A DNA stretch of 64,000 nt. It comes from Corynebacterium coyleae. GTDB taxonomy: Bacteria > Actinomycetota > Actinomycetes > Mycobacteriales > Mycobacteriaceae. Under the pieces are notes generated by a model that was given only the letters and a program-made list of their open reading frames with translations, was not told the DNA's origin and did not search any database. Of the stretch, positions 8,749-16,255 are shown one piece after another. The position numbers and the translations under genes are program-made. Where the stretch lies: positions 620,001-684,000 of the forward strand of contig NZ_CP047198.1 of NCBI RefSeq assembly GCF_030408635.1, read 5' to 3'. The number at the start of each line of letters is the position of its first letter. Position 1 is the first letter of the stretch.

Positions 8749-10789
8749 TCTGAGCGTGCTTGATAGCGACCAACGTGTCGCCGCCGAAGCACCCCGCGGG
8801 CCTGTGTGCATCCTCGCCGGTGCGGGCACGGGTAAGACGAGGACGATTACGTATCGCATTGCCAACCTGATCGATCGCGGCACGGTCGCCCCGAACAAGG
8901 TGCTCGCCGTGACGTTTACCCAGCGCGCGGCAGGGGAGATGCGCGACCGTCTGCGCACCATGGGTATCGGGGGAGTGCAGGCGCGCACGTTCCACTCCGC
9001 GGCCATGCGGCAGTTGCAGTACTTCTGGCCGCAGATCGCCGGTGACCTGCCGTGGCGGCTTTTGGATAACAAGTTCCCGTTGGTCGCCCGCGCCGCCCGC
9101 GCAGGTGGGCTGGATACGGGCAAGGAAATGGTGCGCGACCTGCTTAGCGAGATCGAGTGGGCCAAAGCCAGCGTGATCGGCCCGGAGGATTACGCCGCAC
9201 GCATCGCCGATACCCCGCGCACCCCGCCGACGGATCCGCAGCGCGTGGCCCAGGTGTACCGCCTCTACGAGGAGGCGAAGACGAGCCCGGATGGCATGCT
9301 GCTCGATTTCGACGACCTGCTGCTGCACGTCGCCGGCGCGCTTGAGAACGCACCTGCGGTGGCGGAGGAGTTCCGCGCCCAGTACCAGACCTTTGTGGTG
9401 GACGAGTACCAGGACGTCACCCCGCTGCAGCAGCGCGTGCTGGAGGGCTGGCTGGGTGATCGCGACGATTTGACCGTGGTGGGCGATGCCAACCAGACCA
9501 TTTACTCGTTTACCGGCGCCACCCCGGATTACCTGCTGAACTTCTCGCGCACCTACGAGCACGCCACGGTGGTGAAACTGCAGCGCGACTACCGTTCCAC
9601 GGTAGAAGTCACCGAGTTGGCCAACACTGTCATCGGCAAGGCCAAGGGGCGCGTCGCCGGCACTCGCCTGGAACTGGAGGGCATGCGCGGGCGCGGTCCG
9701 GCGCCACAGTTCAACGGTTACGACGACGAGCCGTCTGAGGCTCGCGCCGTGGCCCGCGCGATCAGGCGTTTGCTTGATGACGGCGTCCCCGCCCGCGAAA
9801 TCGCCATCCTGTACCGCATTAACTCCCAGTCGGCCGCGTTTGAAGCGGCGCTGGCGGATGCCGGCATTGCCTACCAAGTCCGTGGTGGGGAAGGGTTCTT
9901 CCACCGCGCCGAGATCCGCGAAGCCATCGCAGCCCTGGTCCGAGCCGCCCGCCGCACCGACCTGCCGGACGACCCGGTGGCGGTCGCCCGCGCCGCGTTC
10001 GCACCCATCGGCCTGACCCAGACCGAACCCGAGGGCGCCCAGGCTCGTGAGCGCTGGCAGTCACTCAGCGCGCTTGTGGATCTCATCGAGGAGATCGTCC
10101 GCACCCGAGAAGCCGAGGATCTCCCGCAGGTGTTGCGCTCGTTGCGCCAGCGCGCAGAAGCCAAGCAGCCACCCGCTGTGGACGGGGTGACCCTGGCCAG
10201 CCTGCACGCCGCGAAGGGCCTGGAGTGGGACGCAGTATTTCTCGTTGGCCTGGTGGAGAACACCTTGCCGATCTCGCACGCGATCAAGGCCGGCGACGAC
10301 CAGATCGAAGAAGAACGCCGCCTGTTCTACGTCGGGGTGACGCGTGCGCGTGAGCACCTGCACTTGTCGTGGTCGCTGTCGCGCCAGGAAGGTGGGCGAA
10401 AGAACCGGTCGCGGTCGCGCTTCTTGGACGGCATCGCACCGGAACTTGATGTGGAGCGCTCCCCGGAACGCCTCAAGCGCAACCGCCGCTGTCGCGTATG
10501 CGGCAACCCGCTGTTCAGCCCAGCAGACAAGGCGCTCGGACGCCACGAGGAGTGCGAGCCGAGTTACGACGAGAACGTGCTCGCCGCCCTGAAACGCTGG
10601 CGCCTCGACGTCTCACGCGCAGCGGGACGCCCGGCTTACATGGTGTTCTCGGACGTGACACTCATGGCAATCGCCGAAGCCATGCCCGCAAACGAGACGG
10701 AACTGCTTGGCATCTCCGGCATCGGGCCGGTGAAGGTGGAGGAGTACGGCGCGGGCGTGCTGGCAACGCTTGAGGAGCACCGCCACTAA
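8738..10789 (+). CDS. uvrD2: ATP-dependent DNA helicase UvrD2
   Basis: 683 aa SF1A 3'-5' helicase. Walker A is LAGAGTGKTRT (Lys33), Walker B VVDEYQDV, motif III VGDANQTIYSFTGA, motif V LHAAKGLEWD and motif VI LFYVGVTRARE. The C-terminus carries a tetracysteine element (CRVCGNP then HEEC) and a final HRDC-like domain ending in LLGISGIGPVKVEEYG. Both additions are characteristic of UvrD2 in mycobacteria and separate it from UvrD1/PcrA. It is the last gene of the adnA-adnB-channel-uvrD2 operon and starts 11 nt inside the channel gene. Confidence 0.92.
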   Translation: MRIDLSVLDSDQRVAAEAPRGPVCILAGAGTGKTRTITYRIANLIDRGTVAPNKVLAVTFTQRAAGEMRDRLRTMGIGGVQARTFHSAAMRQLQYFWPQIAGDLPWRLLDNKFPLVARAARAGGLDTGKEMVRDLLSEIEWAKASVIGPEDYAARIADTPRTPPTDPQRVAQVYRLYEEAKTSPDGMLLDFDDLLLHVAGALENAPAVAEEFRAQYQTFVVDEYQDVTPLQQRVLEGWLGDRDDLTVVGDANQTIYSFTGATPDYLLNFSRTYEHATVVKLQRDYRSTVEVTELANTVIGKAKGRVAGTRLELEGMRGRGPAPQFNGYDDEPSEARAVARAIRRLLDDGVPAREIAILYRINSQSAAFEAALADAGIAYQVRGGEGFFHRAEIREAIAALVRAARRTDLPDDPVAVARAAFAPIGLTQTEPEGAQARERWQSLSALVDLIEEIVRTREAEDLPQVLRSLRQRAEAKQPPAVDGVTLASLHAAKGLEWDAVFLVGLVENTLPISHAIKAGDDQIEEERRLFYVGVTRAREHLHLSWSLSRQEGGRKNRSRSRFLDGIAPELDVERSPERLKRNRRCRVCGNPLFSPADKALGRHEECEPSYDENVLAALKRWRLDVSRAAGRPAYMVFSDVTLMAIAEAMPANETELLGISGIGPVKVEEYGAGVLATLEEHRH

Positions 10790-10798
10790 GGCAGCCCC

Positions 10799-10849
10799 AG
10801 CCGCGCCAGCCCAGCCGCGCCACCCCAGCCGCGCCAGCCCAGCCAGCGC
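10799..10849. repeat. 14-bp GC-rich tandem repeat between convergent genes
   Basis: Three copies of AGCCGCGCCANCCC (10799-10812, 10813-10826, 10827-10840) plus a partial fourth fill the gap between the convergent uvrD2 and ThiF-like genes. There is no T-run and no strong hairpin, so it is not a standard terminator. It may be a replication-slippage microsatellite. Confidence 0.8.
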
Positions 10850-11706
10850 TAGAAGCACATCGGGCAGTCCGGGTGCGACGGCACCCGCTGCGACACCACA
10901 GGCACAGGCGCGAACGGGTCCGCGACCACCACGTCACCGGCTACAGGCGTCGGTGCCGACACCCCGGGCGGGTCGGGCGCACCGGCAAGCCTGCCCGCCA
11001 CCGTTGCGGCCGCCACCGCACCGGCCGCCAGGGAAACCGGCTCGGCGGCGATTGCCGGCGGGAGGTGCTCCTCCACCTGGTCGATGTTTGGGTCCCGGTC
11101 CAAAAGGTACAGCCGGGCGCACACCGGGCACGGCCCAGACGGAGCGCACACAGGGCCGACGACCACGCGCGCGTCGAACTGCGTCACCGGCACCACAGGA
11201 CCACGCCGGCCACGGGTCGCGGCGGCGATCTGATCCACCTCGGCAGCACAGTTCACGGCAAGCACCGGCAGGTGCGGCTCGTGATCGAGCAGGAACTTGC
11301 TCACCGACTCGTCCTTCATCGGGCTGCGCGTCACCACACCACGGCGCGACAGCAGCAGCGTGATCTGGGAGGCCAGCGCGTCGCGCCCCACCACCAGCAC
11401 TTGTGGGGTGGTGGTGGGGATGAGGAGCCGGTAGGTGATGAGGTCGTCGATAAGACTGCGTGCACGCGCCTCACCGAGATGCACCGCAAGGGCTGCGACA
11501 ACGGTTTTGAGCATCCGCGGATGTGTCAGTGAGTCGAGGACCGTGACCACCCCGTCGGCGCTGGGCACGGTGATGAGCCCGGTGCGTGTCGCGTCCGCCC
11601 CGAACTGGATTGTTTCTGGCGCGCGTACGAAAACGCGGACGCCGCGCGCGAGTTGTATGCGTGTGTGTTCTTGGATTGCCACGTGTGTTCCACCCCCGCG
11701 TCGCAT
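10849..11706 (-). CDS. ThiF/TOMM-cyclodehydratase-like protein (Rv3196-type)
   Basis: About 285 aa from ATG 11706; a GTG at 11682 is an alternative start. It has a Rossmann-like stretch (PQVLVVGRDALASQI) and two zinc-knuckle-like pairs, GPCPVCARLYLLDRDP and the C-terminal DCPMCF. The CxxC followed by L-x-R-D resembles the E1/ThiF-like leader-binding part of TOMM cyclodehydratases, but no precursor peptide or cyclase partner is near. Its place after uvrD2 and before the DUF2342 gene matches Rv3196 of mycobacteria, whose function is unknown. It diverges from the YgjP-like gene across a 16-nt gap, so the two promoters must overlap the opposite coding regions. Confidence 0.6.
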   Translation of the reverse strand: MRRGGGTHVAIQEHTRIQLARGVRVFVRAPETIQFGADATRTGLITVPSADGVVTVLDSLTHPRMLKTVVAALAVHLGEARARSLIDDLITYRLLIPTTTPQVLVVGRDALASQITLLLSRRGVVTRSPMKDESVSKFLLDHEPHLPVLAVNCAAEVDQIAAATRGRRGPVVPVTQFDARVVVGPVCAPSGPCPVCARLYLLDRDPNIDQVEEHLPPAIAAEPVSLAAGAVAAATVAGRLAGAPDPPGVSAPTPVAGDVVVADPFAPVPVVSQRVPSHPDCPMCF

Positions 11707-11722
11707 CCTACAATGTTGCGCT

Positions 11723-12217
11723 ATGTCTGGGATGCAATATCGCGTGATCCGCTCCGCCCGTCGTGCGAAGACGGTGCAGGCCAGGGTGGTCGGCGGGGTG
11801 GCGGAGATCCGCATTCCGGCGCACTTCACCAAAGCGCAGGAGCGCGAGATGGTGGAGCAGATGCTGACCAAGTTGGAGAAGAAAACGTCGACGCGTTTGC
11901 TTGACGACGACTCCCTACGCACCCGCGCCGAAACCCTGAACAAGGAAATTCTGCAGGGGCGGGCAACGATTGGTTCGGTGCGGTGGGTGTCCAACCAGAA
12001 CACGCGCTGGGGCTCCTGCACCGTATCGACCGGTAATATCCGCATCAGCGATCGGCTTCGCGACGTACCGGCCTACGTGCTGGACGCGGTGCTGGTGCAC
12101 GAGTTAACGCACACCTTCATCCCGAACCATTCGAAAGAGTTCTACGCCTGGGCGGATCGGGTGCCCAAGGCGGAGCGCGCCCGCGGGTTTTTGGAGGCCT
12201 ACCAGCGCTACGGCTAG
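11723..12217 (+). CDS. YgjP/DUF45-family metallopeptidase
   Basis: 164 aa from ATG 11723 (a second ATG at 11732 is possible). It contains the typical YgjP signature: NTRWGSC followed by VLVHELTHTFIPNHSKEFY, i.e. HExxH plus a downstream H-S-x-x-F-Y (M48/DUF45, WLM-like). Zinc binding by the two His of HELTH and the later His is expected. Cytosolic, no signal peptide. The longer upstream open frame is opposite the ThiF-like gene and is not credible as coding. The physiological substrate of this family is unknown. Confidence 0.82.
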   Translation: MSGMQYRVIRSARRAKTVQARVVGGVAEIRIPAHFTKAQEREMVEQMLTKLEKKTSTRLLDDDSLRTRAETLNKEILQGRATIGSVRWVSNQNTRWGSCTVSTGNIRISDRLRDVPAYVLDAVLVHELTHTFIPNHSKEFYAWADRVPKAERARGFLEAYQRYG

Positions 12218-12246
12218 CCCAGCCCCGACGCGCGGCCAGGCAGCGC

Positions 12247-13746
12247 CTACAGCTCCGTGCCGTCCTGGCTGCCGTCGTCCTTGCCGTCGCCGTCTTCGCG
12301 CTTCAACTCGGGGTTGTTGCGCAGTTCTTCCTCTAACTTGGCAAATTCGTCGTCGAGGTCGGTGTCGGGGGCGTCGTCGAGAAGCGTGTCGATGAAGGAC
12401 GCCGGGTTGTCCAGCTGCTCGCTGGACGGCAGGAGGTCGGGGTGCTCCCAGACGGCGTCGCGACGATCCACGCCCACAGCGGTGCCTGCGCGACGCCACA
12501 GTTCGGCGGCCTCGCGGGTGCGGGGTGCTGCGAGTTCGATGCCGACGATGTTTGCAAAGGCCTGCTCAGCAGAACCACCGGTGGCGCGGCGGCGTGCCCA
12601 CGCCTCGGCGAGTTGCGGGGTGGTGGGGATGCGTTCGCTGAGGGCTTCGTCGACGACGACGTCAACCCAGCCTTCGACAAGCGCGATCAGGGTTTCCAAG
12701 CGCGACGTGGAGGTAGCGTTGCGGGTGCCTACGCGCGGGGAGAGGTCCTCGTCTTGCAGGCGCTGCATGGCCTCCTGGATCTGTGCAGGATCGCCACCAT
12801 CCAGGTTCAGGTCGCGGACGGCCTCTTCGATGTGGGAGGTGTCAATCTGCAGGCCGGCGGCGTATTCCTCCACGGAGGACACGAGGCGCTCGACAAGCCA
12901 CGGCACGTTGCGGAACAGGCGCTGGCGCGCGGCCTCGCGTGCGGCGATGTAGACCATCACTTCCTGGCCCGGCAGGTCCAGCCCCTTGGAAATCTCCGCG
13001 ATGTTGCGCGGTAGGACCGCACCAATGCCGGCGGGTGCGACAGGCAGGCCGAAGTCGGTGCCGGTCAGCGCCTGCTGGGCAAGGTCACCCAGTGCGTGGC
13101 CCAACTTCATGCCGAACTGCATGGAGTTCATCTGGTTAACCATGCTGACCATCGGGCCCATCATCTCGCGGGCCTCTTCGGGCATGGTGTCTAGCTGGGC
13201 GCGCGCCATGTTGGCGGCGACCGGGTTGACCAGGCGCTTCCACATCGGCATGGTCTGCTCCAGCCAATCTTGGGCGTTCCAGGCCTTGGCCTGTGCCTGG
13301 CTGGCGGGCAGTGCGGTGGCACCGTCGAGCCAGAGCTCCGCTAGGCGGAAGGACTCCTCGGCGGCGCGGGAGTCTGCCTCGCTGACCGGGTTCACCCCGG
13401 CGATGCGCTGGCGAGCCATGCGGGCGGCCAGGTCGAAGTTGACGGCGTCGCCGTCCTCCTGGGCGTTCATGGAGGAGCCCATGCCGGAGAGCATTTGGCC
13501 GAACTGATTCAGGATGTCGCCAAGCCCGCCAGCACCAGCGCCACCAGCGCCACCAGCGCCCCCAGGGCCGCCGGGGCCACCGAATCCACCGAACCCGCCG
13601 GACCCAAAGTTTCCGCCGAAACCGAAGGCTGCAAACGGGTTGGTCGGCTCGCCACGCCCGTTGTCGTTGTTGTTGCCTTCGTTGTCCCTGCCCTCGTTGT
13701 CGTCGTTGCCGTCGTTGGGAAAGGAGAATCCGAATCCGTTACTCAT
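12247..13746 (-). CDS. Zincin-like DUF2342 protein (TIGR03624-type)
   Basis: 499 aa from ATG 13746. It opens with an Asn/Asp/Gly-rich low-complexity tract and a Gly-Gly-Phe/Gly-Pro-Gly repeat region (residues about 10-75), followed by an all-alpha domain and an acidic tail. The core YIAAREAARQRLFRNVPWL matches the DUF2342/zincin_2 signature. The usual second metal-binding His in REAAH appears here as Arg. Mycobacterial homologue Rv3195 has the same neighbours. It may be an inactive peptidase fold. It diverges from the PDZ-Lon gene with a 69-nt gap. Confidence 0.78.
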   Translation of the reverse strand: MSNGFGFSFPNDGNDDNEGRDNEGNNNDNGRGEPTNPFAAFGFGGNFGSGGFGGFGGPGGPGGAGGAGGAGAGGLGDILNQFGQMLSGMGSSMNAQEDGDAVNFDLAARMARQRIAGVNPVSEADSRAAEESFRLAELWLDGATALPASQAQAKAWNAQDWLEQTMPMWKRLVNPVAANMARAQLDTMPEEAREMMGPMVSMVNQMNSMQFGMKLGHALGDLAQQALTGTDFGLPVAPAGIGAVLPRNIAEISKGLDLPGQEVMVYIAAREAARQRLFRNVPWLVERLVSSVEEYAAGLQIDTSHIEEAVRDLNLDGGDPAQIQEAMQRLQDEDLSPRVGTRNATSTSRLETLIALVEGWVDVVVDEALSERIPTTPQLAEAWARRRATGGSAEQAFANIVGIELAAPRTREAAELWRRAGTAVGVDRRDAVWEHPDLLPSSEQLDNPASFIDTLLDDAPDTDLDDEFAKLEEELRNNPELKREDGDGKDDGSQDGTEL

Positions 13747-13815
13747 AGGCGCCACAATACAGCTGCACAACGGCGCGGGTTGGAGCTGCTGGTTGCTGCG
13801 CTAACATGTGCCACC

Positions 13816-14928
13816 ATGACGAACGCGCACACACCAGCGGACGCGGCAGAACACACGCCCGCGACCAAGACAGCGAACAAGCGTTTTTCCACGCTGGTGT
13901 GGGGTGCAGTGCCTATCGCGTTGCTTGCGGTGGGAATGACGATGGACCACATTCCCGGCACGGACATCAAGCTCACGGTGCCGTACGCGGCGGAAGGGGC
14001 GGGCCCGACGTTTGACACGCTCAGCGAGATCCAGGGCACGCCCGTGGTGGACATCGAGGGGGCGGAGACCCTTGAGACTGGCGGGCAGCTGAATATGACC
14101 ACGGTGTCGGTGCGCACGAATATGACGTTGGGCCAGGCGTTGGCCCGCTGGGCGGTGACTAAGGACACGTTGGTGCCGATCGAGCAGGTGATGCCGGCGG
14201 ATCGCAGCGAGGAAGAAACGCGCGAGTTTAACCAGCAGATGTTTGTCGCGTCGGAGGCGTCGGCGACGGTTGCGGCGATGCACTATCTGGGCAAACCCAC
14301 AACGGTGAACATCCATGACGTGGTCAAAGGCGCTGCCGCGGACGGGATCTTGCAGCAAGGCGACAAGATCCTTGCCATCGACTCCACTCCGGTAGCCAAG
14401 CCGAGCGCGGTCCAGGACGTGGTCTTTGCCAAAAAGCCCGGCGAGACGGTGGATGTGACCATCAGCCGCGACGGCAAAGAAGAGACGAAGACCGTCGAGC
14501 TGAAGGAGAATCCGCACGAGAAGGGCAAGCCGATGCTTGGCATTCTCATGGATTCTGAGCCCGCCGATGGCCTGAAGGTGCACTACAACCTCAACGACAT
14601 CGGTGGTCCGAGTGCGGGCATGATGTTTTCGCTGGCGGTGATTGACAAGTTGACGCCAGGCGAGCTCAACGGGGGCAAGTTCGTTGCCGGTACCGGCACG
14701 ATTAACGACGACGGCGAGGTCGGCCCCATCGGCGGTATCACCCACAAAATCCGTGGCTCGCGCGATGAGGGCGCCGAGTTGTTCCTCGCGCCGAAGGGCA
14801 ATTGTGATGCGGTGAAGCAGGCCGACGCTGGCGATATGACCGTCGCCGCCGTGTCCACCCTCCAGGAGGCAGTGGATGCGATGGAGGCGTTCGCCGCAGG
14901 CCGCGACGTGCCAACCTGCGACGGCTAA
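13816..14928 (+). CDS. Membrane-anchored PDZ / Lon-type (S16) serine protease
   Basis: 370 aa from ATG 13816. A single N-terminal membrane anchor (WGAVPIALLAVGMTM, about residues 31-45) is followed by an extracytoplasmic region, a PDZ domain (about 170-240, GILQQGDKILAI) and a C-terminal Lon-like proteolytic domain. The catalytic Ser lies in GGPSAGMMFSLAV, and the dyad Lys most likely in GGITHKIRG. This is the Rv3194c/YlbL type. No AAA+ module is present, unlike true Lon. Such proteins act at the outer face of the membrane on unknown substrates. Confidence 0.87.
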   Translation: MTNAHTPADAAEHTPATKTANKRFSTLVWGAVPIALLAVGMTMDHIPGTDIKLTVPYAAEGAGPTFDTLSEIQGTPVVDIEGAETLETGGQLNMTTVSVRTNMTLGQALARWAVTKDTLVPIEQVMPADRSEEETREFNQQMFVASEASATVAAMHYLGKPTTVNIHDVVKGAAADGILQQGDKILAIDSTPVAKPSAVQDVVFAKKPGETVDVTISRDGKEETKTVELKENPHEKGKPMLGILMDSEPADGLKVHYNLNDIGGPSAGMMFSLAVIDKLTPGELNGGKFVAGTGTINDDGEVGPIGGITHKIRGSRDEGAELFLAPKGNCDAVKQADAGDMTVAAVSTLQEAVDAMEAFAAGRDVPTCDG

Positions 14929-14931
14929 GGG

Positions 14932-15612
14932 TTAGGGCTTCTTCGCCAGGCCGAGGTCGTAGATCCGCTGGCGCGGGTCCTCCTGGTCGGAGGAGATCAG
15001 TTGCTGCATGACCAGGCCCTCGCGGTTATCCACCACGGTGATGATCGCGGAGGTGCCCAGCGTGGACCAGCCGACTACGCGGTCGCCGGAGTCTTCCACC
15101 ACGCGCGAGGAGCGCAGCTCCGTGAGCAGTTGGGTCGAGGAGGCCGCCTTCGATTCGGAGTCGAAGAATTGGAACTGGCCGATCTCGTCGCCCTGGCAGT
15201 CATAAGAACCGCTGATCCCGCCGGCGCCGCAGCCTTCGAACTGGTCGAAGAACTCCTCAGGCGCAAGGGAGGCGAAGCGCTCGCGTACCTTCTCCAAGGT
15301 CGCCTCCGCCGACGAGCCCGCCTTCTCCCGTTTCGTCGAGCTTGTGCTTGTCGACGACACCGTCTCGGAAGCCGACTCCGACTCCGACGCCGTGCCAGAT
15401 TCAGACGCAGCGATGGTAGTTGTCACGGAGGTGGTCGTTTCAGGCGTGGTCGTCTCCGAATCCGAGGAGGTGGTTGGGTCCTCGCTGATGTACGACGTCG
15501 AGATGGGGCTGCTGGTCGCGTTGGCCTCGTCGTTATCGCCACCACCACAGGCGGCGAGAGACAGCGAGCCGACAAGGACAGCGGAGGCGATTGCGCGGCG
15601 GGACACAGACAC
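14932..15612 (-). CDS. Putative lipoprotein with Ser/Thr-rich linker
   Basis: 226 aa, GTG start at 15612. The N-terminus MSVSRRAIASAVLVGSLSLA plus a following Ala-Cys gives a standard lipobox, with the lipidated Cys near residue 22. A long Thr/Ser/Glu linker (about 25-95) precedes a small C-terminal globular domain with two Cys (FEGCGAGG and YDCQGD) that could form a disulfide. The family is not recognised. It is convergent with the PDZ-Lon protease; the stop codons are only 3 nt apart. Confidence 0.7.
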   Translation of the reverse strand: MSVSRRAIASAVLVGSLSLAACGGGDNDEANATSSPISTSYISEDPTTSSDSETTTPETTTSVTTTIAASESGTASESESASETVSSTSTSSTKREKAGSSAEATLEKVRERFASLAPEEFFDQFEGCGAGGISGSYDCQGDEIGQFQFFDSESKAASSTQLLTELRSSRVVEDSGDRVVGWSTLGTSAIITVVDNREGLVMQQLISSDQEDPRQRIYDLGLAKKP

Positions 15613-15650
15613 GGTCAGAAGCTCCTTGGATTGGGTTTCGGGTGTCTAGC

Positions 15651-16169
15651 TTAAACCAGGTCGTCCGGGTCTTGCTCAAGCCCGTAGCGCAGCGCAGCGA
15701 TCACACCCGGCGCGACATCCGGGCCGCCACGCAGCTCGATGTCGTCCTGTGCGAAGGGGCCGCGCTCCTCCAACTCTTCATCCGTCAGGCGCATCTGCAG
15801 CAGGGTCTGCTCGATGTCTTCGGTACGCAGCACGCCGGAGAACAACCGCGCCGGGCGCGCCTCGGCATCCGCCGGGGCAGAGGCGTCGCGGAAGAGGATC
15901 TCCTGCGCCAGGATCACGCCTTCAACCTCACGCGGCCAGGCCAGGCGGGTGACGTACTCGCCGAGCTCCTCGGAACCGGGCAGGATATTCTCCGGCAATT
16001 CCTGCACAACCAGGGTGAGGGGGGAGGAGTCGTCGAGGGTGCCCAGCTCGTCGACAAGCAATTGCGTTGGTACCAGACCGAAGAGGGTTGGCGGGGCGTC
16101 CCAACCTTCGGCGTGGACGAAATCGACGGCCTCCATCATGGCCTTATTCAGGGCTTGTTGTTCGCGCAC
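15651..16169 (-). CDS. PPA1309-family protein
   Basis: 172 aa, soluble and acidic, GTG start at 16169. The sequence (LFGLVPTQLLVDELG, RLAWPREVEGVILAQEI, and a C-terminal AALRYGLEQDPDDL) matches the actinobacterial PPA1309 family as I remember it. That family is habitually found divergent from UPF0182, as here. Function unknown. It is separated from the downstream lipoprotein gene by 38 nt on the same strand and may be co-transcribed with it. Confidence 0.72.
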   Translation of the reverse strand: MREQQALNKAMMEAVDFVHAEGWDAPPTLFGLVPTQLLVDELGTLDDSSPLTLVVQELPENILPGSEELGEYVTRLAWPREVEGVILAQEILFRDASAPADAEARPARLFSGVLRTEDIEQTLLQMRLTDEELEERGPFAQDDIELRGGPDVAPGVIAALRYGLEQDPDDLV

Positions 16170-16255
16170 GGGAACCTTTCCGGATTGTTGGCCGTTAAAC
16201 TTTCTAGGCTGTAATGCACATAGACGTTGGACAACACTATTCCTAAGGAGCAGGC

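Noticed and set aside
7537-9165. 542-aa minus-strand frame opposite the K+ channel and uvrD2
   Set aside because: The opposite strand carries well-supported motifs (TTGYGD, helicase motifs); the frame is a GC-skewed shadow.
10799-10849. Tandem repeats considered as a CRISPR array
   Set aside because: Unit is 14 bp without spacers and no cas genes are present; it is a simple tandem repeat.
11435-11722. N-terminal extension of the YgjP-like protein
   Set aside because: The extension is opposite the ThiF-like gene, is Arg/Thr-rich and unlike the family; ATG 11723 gives the usual length.
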